Shown: positions 1 through 5,233, counted from the stretch's first letter. The stretch is DNA of 5,976 bases from Nitrospiria bacterium (GCA_030430725.1 JAUIKP010000222.1:1-5976); one strand, 5' to 3'. Notes: generated by a model not told the origin, from the letters alone. Program-made: numbers and translations.

Positions 1-789
1 CTTTTGCCGGAGAGGGACTTCTTCTGGGCTTATCTCCAACGCCAGGTCACCTCTGGCGACCATCACTCCATCTGCCACATCAAGGATGTGATCAAGACAT
101 GTCAGGGCTTCAGGTCTTTCGATTTTGGCAATGATAGGAATTACTGCTGATCGATTAGCCAAAGCCGTTTGGAGGGTGTGAATATCCTGCGGACTTCGAA
201 CAAAAGAGAGGGCCACATAATCGACTTGGACATCGATGGCCACTTGAAGATCATTGGCGTCTTTTTCCGTAAATCCCGGAATGTCGAGTTTGAGGCCAGG
301 AAAATTAACACCTTTATGTGAAGTGACCTTGCCTCCTACCACGACTCTGCAGATCAGTCGATTGGTTTCCTGTTTTTCCAGGGTGAGGGAAATATTGCCA
401 TCATCAATTAAGACGATTTGACCCGATTCCATTCGATCCGGGAAATGGGAAAGATTAACCGGCAGGGTATCCCCCGATTCGCTGTGCCTTGAGCGTTGAT
501 CTGACTTCGCGAGCAGCATGATATCCCGGCCCTTCTGCAGGACGGTTCCTTCGTTTGGGAGGTTTCCCAGACGGATCTTCGGTCCTGCTAAGTCTACAAG
601 GATGGCAAGTGGGATCTTTTCCGCAAGAGCAATGTCTCGAAGGCGTTGAATGGTTGTCTTGTGCCAGTCGGGGGTTCCATGGGACATGTTAAACCTGGCG
701 ACATTGACTCCGGCATGGAGAAGTTGTTTTAAACAGTCTGGGGAGGAAGTCGCAGGGCCGATTGTAGCTACAATTTTGACATGGCGCAT
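1..789 (-). CDS. pyk: Pyruvate kinase, N-terminal 263 residues (gene runs off the left edge)
   Basis: Converts phosphoenolpyruvate and ADP to pyruvate and ATP, the last step of glycolysis, in the cytoplasm. The frame is open from ATG 789 to base 1. Motifs appear in family order: KIVATIGPAT (5-14), RFNMSHG (32-38), DLAGPKIRIG (66-75), the smaller B domain at about residues 76-165 ending near GVNFPG, DYVALSFVRSP, the active-site signature IPIIAKIERPEAL with catalytic Lys222 and metal ligand Glu224, and VARGDLALEI with metal ligand Asp248. The family is usually about 470-480 residues, so roughly the last 210 (rest of the A domain and the C domain) are outside the window. No upstream ATG, GTG or TTG lies in frame before the stop at 820-822, so the start is firm although its ribosome site is weak. 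It lies 214 nt downstream of sorB and has no evident functional tie to it. Confidence 0.97.
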   Translation of the reverse strand, partial: MRHVKIVATIGPATSSPDCLKQLLHAGVNVARFNMSHGTPDWHKTTIQRLRDIALAEKIPLAILVDLAGPKIRLGNLPNEGTVLQKGRDIMLLAKSDQRSRHSESGDTLPVNLSHFPDRMESGQIVLIDDGNISLTLEKQETNRLICRVVVGGKVTSHKGVNFPGLKLDIPGFTEKDANDLQVAIDVQVDYVALSFVRSPQDIHTLQTALANRSAVIPIIAKIERPEALTCLDHILDVADGVMVARGDLALEISPEEVPLRQK

Positions 790-852
790 GGGAATGATCT
801 CAATATTGGTGTAGATGGGCTAGCCGATAGTGATGGGGGAAGCGGGACTTTT

Positions 853-871
853 TGTGGCCGCAACGACCACA
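853..871 (-). promoter_or_regulatory. Small hairpin in the sorB-pyk intergenic region
   Basis: In the minus-strand transcript UGUGGUCG (871-864) pairs with CGGCCACA (860-853) around a UUG loop. This gives 8 bp including one U-G wobble, about 65 nt before the pyk start. It is followed by AAAAAG rather than a U-run, so it does not look like an intrinsic terminator for sorB. It may be a leader structure or chance. The rest of 790-1003 shows no convincing promoter or terminator. Confidence 0.3.
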
Positions 872-1003
872 GCCTCCCCAAGGCTTTATCTCAGGGTTCA
901 TGAAATCCTGATCGGAAAGTAAATTTGTATCGGGGAAACTCAAAAAAGATATTTCGCTGCTGATGGAGTGGCCTAATAGCCAGGTTTGCAGGATTCATTG
1001 CGG

Positions 1004-1669
1004 TTATGGACTTAGCGTTCGGAGAAATGAAAGAAGATGATTCAATTCTAATGCATTCAGATCATTCTTCCAGGCAGGCATGGCTGTTCCCGGTCGGCCG
1101 TTGCGAAGCGTATCAAGAATGCTTTGATCTGATTGTTTGCCGAGTAAGGTAAGGTTGGCGGCTGGCGGAATCAGGGCCTGTCCAATGGGGCCATCCCCTT
1201 TGCCGCCAGGTCCATGACACGTCACGCAGTGCCGTCCATAGAGGGTTTTCCCTTTTTGGGGATCGCCCGATTGAGTGGTGGATTGACCGGGTGTTTCCTT
1301 CCGGTCGTCCCGTTGGACATGCTGGGCAGAGGGGGAAGGCTGGAGTGAATTTTGCGTCACCAAATAGTCGACCAATGGAGCCATGTCCTCATCCGAGATC
1401 GGACAGCCAAAGGATGCATTCATTTTGTTGGCGATTTTTATCCAATGCTCACGTGGATGAGCTGGTTGCGTATACACGTACTCTGCGGAATGACACATAA
1501 GGCAGTACCGGCTTGCGAGGTCACTCCCTGGACCAGGTTGAAAGGAAATCGGATCCGGAGGAAGATTGAGAATGGACCCCTGCTCTCTGTCATTGCCACC
1601 CCCCGGACTACCCCAGGCAAACCCCGTGGCTCCAACCACCAATAACAAGAATATCCAAACAGGGATCAT
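1004..1669 (-). CDS. sorB: Dihaem cytochrome c: SorB-like subunit of sulfite dehydrogenase fused to a second cytochrome c domain
   Basis: Probable electron acceptor of SorA in the periplasm. Residues 2-20 form a short hydrophobic export signal. The first haem domain has CLMCH (56-60) followed by YVYTQPAHPREHW and KM (82-83), the layout I recall from SorB. Met83 is the likely axial ligand. A Gln/Ser/Pro-rich linker (about 108-134) leads to a second class I cytochrome domain with CVTCH (148-152), GKGDGPIG, PPAANL and GTAMPAW, where Met197 is the likely ligand. Known SorB proteins are monohaem and about half this length, so the second domain is an addition. It may relay electrons onward or dock to an oxidase. 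The start is supported by GAGG 7 nt upstream, overlapping the sorA stop. The order sorA-sorB is that of characterised SorAB loci. The SorB assignment rests on neighbour and motif. A general dihaem cytochrome c is the alternative. Confidence 0.85.
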   Translation of the reverse strand: MIPVWIFLLLVVGATGFAWGSPGGGNDREQGSILNLPPDPISFQPGPGSDLASRYCLMCHSAEYVYTQPAHPREHWIKIANKMNASFGCPISDEDMAPLVDYLVTQNSLQPSPSAQHVQRDDRKETPGQSTTQSGDPQKGKTLYGRHCVTCHGPGGKGDGPIGQALIPPAANLTLLGKQSDQSILDTLRNGRPGTAMPAWKNDLNALELNHLLSFLRTLSP

Positions 1670-1676
1670 GAGTGAA

Positions 1677-1680
1677 CCTC
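1677..1680 (-). promoter_or_regulatory. sorB ribosome binding site overlapping the sorA stop
   Basis: GAGG lies 7 nt before the sorB ATG and shares bases with the TGA of sorA (1679-1681). A ribosome ending sorA would sit on this site, so translation of the two subunits is probably coupled. Confidence 0.7.
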
Positions 1681-2911
1681 AGGATGCATGAATATTCACA
1701 CTTTCGACCACATTGCGAAGATATCCACTTGGATTCCATCGGGCGCCGAACCGCTGTGATTCTCCAATACGATTGATGGCCAGTGATTGAAGCGCATAGG
1801 TATGGCCAGGCTTGGGAATAAATTGGGCTTCCCACGGACGAAAGCTGAAATCTCCGAAGTCTTTTCCCAATCGAGCAGATTGCCATTGTTGTCCTCCATC
1901 CATGGAGAACAGCACACGATCAATCCCATATCCCTGGTCGAAGGCAATGCCTTTAATGGTGCAACGTTCTCCTCCCGGTATGGTTCCATCATTCTCCATA
2001 TTAGTAATAAAGGAGCGCACCGGCATTTTCCCGATTGGCACGGTATCGGTGAAGGCGTCTCCGGGGTCCGCGCAGTGACAGGGATTAGCCGGCAAGCGAT
2101 AGGCCTGGGACATCCAAAAATTTTGATCGGCCTGGTTGAGTACTTCAATGTCATTCAGCATCTTCACCCAATACGTCGCATACCATCCAGGCACGACGAG
2201 GCGAAGAGGAAAACCGTTCAGCAGGGGGAGTGCCTCCCCGTTCATGGAGTGAGCGACCAGCATTTCTGCCTGGAGTGCATCAGTAAGGCTCAGAGATTTT
2301 CGAAAATCAGGCGTGGCCTGTGCGACCGGTTGGTCCAGTCCATCGAACCTCACCTGTACCGCATCGTGTTCTATCCCCGCCTTCTGAAGGAGATCACGAA
2401 GTCTGACTCCCTTCCAGTTGGCATTTCCCATAGCCCCATTGCCCCATTGTCCGCCGGGCACTCGTGGTTGGAAAAACCCGCGACTGTTTCCCCCGCATTG
2501 GCAGACAGCCGCAACTTCGACTTGTTCAAATTGGGTCTGTAATTCATGAAGACCCAATGATAGGGATTGCTTGACTCGACCGCGAATTGTCAGCCGGAAG
2601 GTGTTCATGTCAATTTCCCGTGGGATATTGGCAAGATGCCAGCGAACAAAAAATGCATCATTGGGCGTGAAGATGTCTTCATTAAAAATATGAAACGGGG
2701 TTTCCAATTGAGGAGGCCTTGTGGTCATCACCATCAGGGGCCGCTTCTGTGGAAAAGCCACCAATGGACGGCGACCCCGTTCGAATGGGAGCGTGACCGT
2801 CGAGGAATCGTTCGCCCGGAGACCTCTAGGGGTGAGTAGGCCTGCCAAGCCAAGAGCCAAGCTCCCCTTCAATAGCTGTCGACGGTCTATTCCCGGTTTT
2901 CTTTCATTCAT
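1679..2911 (-). CDS. sorA: Sulfite dehydrogenase (cytochrome), molybdenum-pterin subunit SorA
   Basis: Oxidises sulfite to sulfate in the periplasm and gives electrons to a c-type cytochrome. A Tat signal (DRRQLLKGSLALGLAGLL, twin Arg 10-11) indicates export of the folded protein with its cofactor. The sulfite-oxidase molybdopterin domain covers about residues 60-270: FVRWHLANIP with Arg90 and His92, CQCGGNSRGFF with the Mo-ligating Cys139 and Arg144 five residues on (the spacing in the SorA active site), GGQWGNGAMGNANWKGV (153-169), and PGWYATYWVKMLNDIEVL (241-258). Tyr271 is positioned like the catalytic tyrosine of the family. The C-terminal part (about 285-405) is the Mo-oxidoreductase dimerisation domain. 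At 410 residues it has a normal length for SorA. A PCHC pair (Cys278, Cys280) follows Tyr271 and its role is unknown. The ribosome site is weak (AAGG, 11 nt upstream). YedY-type enzymes are a less likely alternative, given the adjacent SorB-like cytochrome. Confidence 0.94.
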   Translation of the reverse strand: MNERKPGIDRRQLLKGSLALGLAGLLTPRGLRANDSSTVTLPFERGRRPLVAFPQKRPLMVMTTRPPQLETPFHIFNEDIFTPNDAFFVRWHLANIPREIDMNTFRLTIRGRVKQSLSLGLHELQTQFEQVEVAAVCQCGGNSRGFFQPRVPGGQWGNGAMGNANWKGVRLRDLLQKAGIEHDAVQVRFDGLDQPVAQATPDFRKSLSLTDALQAEMLVAHSMNGEALPLLNGFPLRLVVPGWYATYWVKMLNDIEVLNQADQNFWMSQAYRLPANPCHCADPGDAFTDTVPIGKMPVRSFITNMENDGTIPGGERCTIKGIAFDQGYGIDRVLFSMDGGQQWQSARLGKDFGDFSFRPWEAQFIPKPGHTYALQSLAINRIGESQRFGARWNPSGYLRNVVESVNIHAS

Positions 2912-2983
2912 AAGTCAATTTGCCTTGTCTTTTTCCCAAGAAACCATGAAACCTGTCCCCAGTCAAAAAACTTTCCCCTTTAT

Positions 2984-3006
2984 CCTTCGTGTTGCGAAGG
3001 CACGAA
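2984..3006 (-). promoter_or_regulatory. Two mutually exclusive hairpins in the sorA leader
   Basis: Hairpin A pairs CCTTCG (3000-2995) with CGAAGG (2989-2984) around a 5-nt loop. Hairpin B pairs TTCGTG (3006-3001) with CACGAA (2991-2986) around a 9-nt loop. They share bases 2986-2989, so only one can form at a time. An outer pairing TTCCC (3015-3011) with GGGAA (2977-2973) could close around A, and TTTTTT follows at 2970-2965. This resembles an attenuator, but the pairing was judged by eye only. Confidence 0.4.
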
Positions 3007-3022
3007 TTGAGGGAATTACATC

Positions 3023-3072
3023 CATGTCCGGTTATCAGCTATTCCGGGAAACAGCATCATGTCCGTTCCCGG
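3023..3072. repeat. Inverted repeat overlapping a short direct repeat upstream of sorA
   Basis: CCGGGAA (3044-3050) and TTCCCGG (3066-3072) form a perfect 7-bp inverted repeat with a 15-nt spacer. CATGTCCG occurs at 3023-3030 and again at 3058-3065, a 35-nt offset, with the second copy inside the spacer. The element lies about 135-160 bp before the sorA start, where a regulator could bind. No known operator consensus was recognised. Confidence 0.4.
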
Positions 3073-3197
3073 GTTTCCATTTTCATAATCCCAAACAGTT
3101 GATTATGGTACTGATCATTTATTTGACGGGAGGGCTTTTGGGCAGGCAAATCCCTTCCTTGATCCGTCAGCGACCAGATGGATAATTAAGGGAAGAG

Positions 3198-3230
3198 ACC
3201 CTGCTGGTGAAGCCGCTTTTCTAGCAGGGT
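3198..3230 (-). terminator. Probable intrinsic terminator of the small secreted protein gene
   Basis: ACCCTGCT (minus strand 3230-3223) and AGCAGGGT (3205-3198) form a perfect 8-bp stem with a 17-nt loop, followed on the minus strand by CTCTTCCCTTAATT, which is T-rich but not a clean run. The gene's TAG stop (3221-3223) overlaps the 5' arm. This would separate the gene from sorAB. The weak T-tract keeps confidence moderate. Confidence 0.5.
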
Positions 3231-3628
3231 TGTCCGTTAAAGACACAAGGTTTATATCGGCTCATATCAAAATCGGTTTCTTCCTGATAGACCTGTTCGT
3301 TTCCGTTGACACCATCGACAAACGGGTCATTCCACATCGTATGGTTCCACCAATAAAAAATGGGGAACTCGAGCGTGTAGTACACCGGATTTCCGTAGGT
3401 GCTTCGCACATGTTGTTCGACGGTCCGTCCCGTGATGTAATCAGCTTCCCCGTTTCCTTTCAAGGAATACAGGGACAATAGTAGGCGAGATTCCTGGTCG
3501 TAGATTTCATCGATACGAGTACTTTCGTCGGGTTCTGAAGGCAAAGCCAAGGTCGTTGGGGGGGAGGGAGTTTCCACCGAGGTGAACGCTAACCAGGTTG
3601 CAAGAACGACTAGAGGCATAACCGTCAT
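3221..3628 (-). CDS. Small secreted protein of unknown function
   Basis: I do not recognise a named family. The 135-residue product begins with a short hydrophobic segment (about 2-17) typical of an export signal, followed by a Pro/Thr/Ser-rich stretch (about 20-30). The mature part is acidic and rich in aromatic residues: LYSLKGNGEADYITGR (53-68) resembles a calcium-loop-like DxNGxxD turn, then YGNPVYYTLEFPIFYWWNH (78-96), then DGVNGNEQVY (105-114), and a C-terminal pair Cys128/Cys135 that could form a disulfide. The start is well supported: AAGGAGG lies 9 nt before ATG 3628. It stands between an exported cytochrome and sorA, with 273 nt before it and a terminator at its end, so it is probably transcribed alone. 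The strong ribosome site, signal and structured motifs argue for a real gene, but no activity can be assigned. Confidence 0.75.
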   Translation of the reverse strand: MTVMPLVVLATWLAFTSVETPSPPTTLALPSEPDESTRIDEIYDQESRLLLSLYSLKGNGEADYITGRTVEQHVRSTYGNPVYYTLEFPIFYWWNHTMWNDPFVDGVNGNEQVYQEETDFDMSRYKPCVFNGQPC

Positions 3629-3637
3629 ACGCCAAGT

Positions 3638-3644
3638 CCTCCTT
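3638..3644 (-). promoter_or_regulatory. Strong ribosome binding site of the small secreted protein
   Basis: AAGGAGG on the minus strand, 9 nt before ATG 3628. It fixes the first Met as the start in preference to Met4. Confidence 0.75.
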
Positions 3645-3799
3645 CCTAGATGTGGTTATCAAAATGGTCCCGAGGGGCAGATTGTGTCGAACGGAATTAT
3701 TGAGTCATCGTCATCTCAAAAAAAAACACAAATCTCCTCTCTCATTCCCATCCCCATGTTACTGGATTTGGGTAATTCAATCAATTCTCCGCATTTTCC

Positions 3800-3836
3800 C
3801 CAGATCGATTCTGGTATGTGGATTGTGAATCCACAT
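3800..3836. repeat. Two adjacent perfect inverted repeats
   Basis: ATGTGGATT (3816-3824) and AATCCACAT (3828-3836) pair perfectly over 9 bp around GTG. One base away, CCAGA (3800-3804) and TCTGG (3810-3814) pair over 5 bp around TCGAT. Neither is followed directly by a T-run on the minus strand. On the plus strand TTTTTT follows the larger one after about 12 nt, but no plus-strand gene precedes it. It could be an operator, a transcript end or a recombination remnant. Confidence 0.5.
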
Positions 3837-3851
3837 GGTCTAAATCTTTTT

Positions 3852-3877
3852 TACCCATGAGCCTGTTATACCCATGA
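3852..3877. repeat. Direct repeat TACCCATGA, two copies
   Basis: TACCCATGA occurs at 3852-3860 and 3869-3877, a 17-nt offset, 25-50 nt after the cytochrome c stop. Two copies of nine bases this close are suggestive of a binding site, though chance is possible. Confidence 0.35.
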
Positions 3878-3901
3878 CACATCTGCTTGAGCGTATCATT
3901 C

Positions 3902-4387
3902 CTATTCAGTTGCTGCTTTTGTGTCGTTTCCAAATGATCTCACGTACAATATCACCAACCACGCTTCGTCTTCTGTCAAGACCAGGGGGATGAATGATGC
4001 CATATCCGTACCCGGGCTGCCGTTTTGCAAAATCCAAAAGAGTTCCCCATCCGTGCGAGCTGCCTGCCAGGTCTTGTCCGTAAAGTTTCGTGGGAGCTTT
4101 CCTCGAAGGCCGGGAATGTCACCCAGGCCTTGGCCTTCGGGGCCATGACAGGTGACGCAAAACGCTTTCCCGTGAAAAATGTGTTTGCCCTTTCCAATAT
4201 TTTCGGGGGTAGAAGGGAAAGGATTCATTTTCGCACGGGCTTCCTGAATCTGTTCAGGAGGAACTCTGGGTTTTAATACTTCCTGATCGGCAGCATGCAC
4301 GAGTCCACAGCCGACTAACCCTACAACCCAACAGGCCGACGCAATCTGGAAATTTTCCTTAATCAGGCTCAAGATCCTCAAGATCAA
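3902..4387 (-). CDS. Exported monohaem cytochrome c (class I)
   Basis: An electron carrier outside the cytoplasmic membrane. After a charged N-terminus a hydrophobic segment (about 15-33) is followed either by signal peptidase I cleavage near HA-AD (31-34) or, at the lipobox LVGC (24-27), by lipidation of Cys27. The sequence allows both. One haem is bound at CVTCH (77-81), with GPEGQGLGDIPGLRGKLP after it and the likely axial Met129 in GSPGTDMASF. The C-terminal helix is EDEAWLVILYVRSF. The start is uncertain. There is no ATG before residue 54. The call uses TTG 4387, 4 nt after GGAGG, and TTG 4381 with a 10-nt spacing is equally reasonable. It follows the DUF1264 gene by 66 nt, mostly a strong hairpin, and is probably co-transcribed with it. 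The partner enzyme is unknown. Confidence 0.92.
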   Translation of the reverse strand: MILRILSLIKENFQIASACWVVGLVGCGLVHAADQEVLKPRVPPEQIQEARAKMNPFPSTPENIGKGKHIFHGKAFCVTCHGPEGQGLGDIPGLRGKLPRNFTDKTWQAARTDGELFWILQNGSPGTDMASFIPLVLTEDEAWLVILYVRSFGNDTKAATE

Positions 4388-4391
4388 TGTT

Positions 4392-4396
4392 CCTCC
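4392..4396 (-). promoter_or_regulatory. Ribosome binding site of the cytochrome c gene
   Basis: GGAGG on the minus strand, 4 nt before TTG 4387 and 10 nt before TTG 4381. Both spacings are off the optimum, so it supports a TTG start but does not decide which one. Confidence 0.6.
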
Positions 4397-4408
4397 ACAT
4401 AAAGTACA

Positions 4409-4445
4409 GATCCCGGAGATTCTCCAGAAGAGAATCCCCGGGACC
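4409..4445 (-). promoter_or_regulatory. Strong intercistronic hairpin between the DUF1264 and cytochrome c genes
   Basis: In the minus-strand transcript GGUCCCGGGGAUUCUC (4445-4430) pairs with GAGAAUCUCCGGGAUC (4424-4409) over 16 bp, including two G-U wobbles, around the loop UUCUG. It starts 8 nt after the DUF1264 stop and ends 12 nt before the cytochrome's GGAGG. The position suits a terminator, but UGUACUUUAUG follows instead of a U-run. Partial termination, or an RNA-processing or stabilising stem that sets the ratio of the two proteins, is more likely. Confidence 0.7.
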
Positions 4446-4453
4446 AGATCCGG

Positions 4454-4981
4454 TTATTCCGGTTGATTAAAGATATGCCCGAGAGACTGTGGGTAGGTTA
4501 CCGTCCCGTCCGGGAAATCCTTCCCCTTTTGCCATAGATGGTAAATGACTCCGTCGGTCTTGGACGCCGCTTCGGCAATGGCTTTAACTTTTTCCGGATC
4601 ATCAATATCTAAAATTTGTACGCGGCCGGTGGCGATTTCCTGTTTATGATCATGGAAAAATCGATGCCATTGGATCAACGGCAAGGTCCGGGAAAGATCC
4701 TTGGCCACGAAATATTCAATGGCCACAAGAGGGGCGTTGGCGTCCGTGGTTTCAAACAGGAGGCATTGCAAAATCTTGTCATTAATCCCTTTACAGTAGT
4801 GGTGATATGGTCCGCCGGGCGTGCCGTCCGGCATTAAGTGAGGAGCTTGCACGTGGATATCATACCCTTGGGCAGGTCCTTGGGCAGGCGCACCACCCTC
4901 GCTCATGGCAGGAGAGGTCATGAACCCCATGGCCAATACACTCAAAGCCCCTAGTACAAATGAACGCATTGAGTACTGCAT
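4454..4981 (-). CDS. Secreted DUF1264 family protein
   Basis: Function unknown. The family includes plant oil-body-associated proteins and uncharacterised bacterial proteins. A signal peptide (about 1-27, ending AMS) and an Ala/Gly/Pro/Gln-rich spacer lead into the domain. Recognisable family features are HHYCKGIND (60-68), QCLLFETTDANAPLVAIEYFV (72-92, with Cys73) and the WHRFFHDH block (105-112), followed by VIYHLWQ (145-151) with His148. The repeated His and the two Cys (63, 73) could bind a metal, but this is inference. It has 175 residues. ATG 4981 is firm because AAGGAGG lies 5 nt upstream. A cytochrome c gene follows after 66 nt, so the protein may work with an electron carrier in the periplasm. 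Its own promoter is likely in the palindrome-rich 397 nt upstream. Confidence 0.85.
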   Translation of the reverse strand: MQYSMRSFVLGALSVLAMGFMTSPAMSEGGAPAQGPAQGYDIHVQAPHLMPDGTPGGPYHHYCKGINDKILQCLLFETTDANAPLVAIEYFVAKDLSRTLPLIQWHRFFHDHKQEIATGRVQILDIDDPEKVKAIAEAASKTDGVIYHLWQKGKDFPDGTVTYPQSLGHIFNQPE

Positions 4982-4986
4982 AGCAA

Positions 4987-4993
4987 CCTCCTT
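4987..4993 (-). promoter_or_regulatory. Strong ribosome binding site of the DUF1264 gene
   Basis: AAGGAGG on the minus strand, 5 nt before ATG 4981. It favours Met1 over Met5, for which the spacing would be 17 nt. Confidence 0.8.
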
Positions 4994-5082
4994 TATGTTG
5001 ATCAGTAATACCCCCCAACCATGTGGAAGGGCTTGGGAACCGGGTCAAATTTCGCCGCATACTACCATGGAGTTCTCTAAAC

Positions 5083-5126
5083 GACTATTATTTGACGTCA
5101 ATCCTTAATAGTCACGAACCGTTCGT
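5083..5126. repeat. Nested palindrome cluster upstream of the DUF1264 gene
   Basis: GACTATTA (5083-5090) and TAATAGTC (5106-5113) form a perfect 8-bp inverted repeat. Its 15-nt spacer contains the perfect 10-bp palindrome TTGACGTCAA (5092-5101). Directly adjoining is ACGAAC-C-GTTCGT (5114-5126), a perfect 6-bp inverted repeat about a single base. Three symmetric elements in 44 nt, about 100-145 bp before a gene start, look like regulator sites. No known consensus was matched. Confidence 0.55.
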
Positions 5127-5222
5127 TCAATTGGCTTCCCTGGAGTGGTTTCAACATAGCTTCCGTCAAAGTTCTAATAGGAAAGACTTCATTTCGCCAA
5201 GTTTCTCCTGATGCCTGGGCCA

Positions 5223-5233
5223 CTCAGTCTGAG
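5223..5233. repeat. Interrupted palindrome CTCAG-T-CTGAG
   Basis: A perfect 5-bp inverted repeat around one base, in the gap after the rhodanese gene. It may be an operator half-site pair or chance. Confidence 0.3.

Larger units (their letters stand above)
2912..3197 (-). other. Non-coding leader region upstream of sorA
   Basis: No gene is supported on either strand. Reading toward sorA the stretch holds an inverted repeat (3044-3072) overlapping a short direct repeat, then two mutually exclusive hairpins (2984-3006), then a run of six T (2970-2965) and the sorA start. I found no convincing -35/-10 or -24/-12 promoter by eye, although the sorAB promoter should lie here because a probable terminator precedes it. 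Confidence 0.6.
3629..3901 (-). other. Gap between the cytochrome c gene and the small secreted protein gene
   Basis: No gene is supported. It contains a 9-bp direct repeat (3852-3877), two adjacent hairpins (3800-3836) and a nine-T run on the minus strand (3726-3718) without a GC-rich stem before it. AATAAT (3701-3696, minus) could be a -10 box about 60 nt upstream of the next gene, but no good -35 matches it. Confidence 0.55.

Noticed and set aside
853..871. Hairpin near pyk considered as a terminator of sorB
   Set aside because: It is followed on the minus strand by an A-run, not a U-run, and lies more than 130 nt after the sorB stop.
1787..2542. A 251-codon open frame on the plus strand opposite sorA
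   Set aside because: It lies wholly antisense to a well-supported enzyme gene, has no recognisable domain and is explained by the codon pattern of sorA.
3010..3130. A chain of very short overlapping ORFs on the minus strand in the sorA leader
   Set aside because: Each is 9-20 codons, none has a good ribosome site, and such stop-start overlaps arise easily by chance.
2721..3185. A 154-codon open frame on the plus strand covering the sorA N-terminus and leader
   Set aside because: Half of it is antisense to the SorA Tat signal region, the translation looks like no family, and the leader part carries repeats typical of non-coding DNA.
3718..3726. Nine-T run on the minus strand as a terminator tail
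   Set aside because: The sequence just before it is AG-rich and forms no stable stem.
3582..3860. A 92-codon open frame on the plus strand in the gap before the small secreted protein
   Set aside because: Its start is antisense to that gene's signal peptide, it has no ribosome site of note and its composition is unstructured.
5089..5101. TTGACG as the -35 box of a promoter for the DUF1264 gene
   Set aside because: No reasonable -10 hexamer is found 16-18 nt downstream, and the bases are better explained as part of a palindrome.
5114..5126. ACGAACCGTTCGT as a LexA site
   Set aside because: The GAAC and GTTC halves are separated by one base instead of the four expected for the GAAC-N4-GTTC type.
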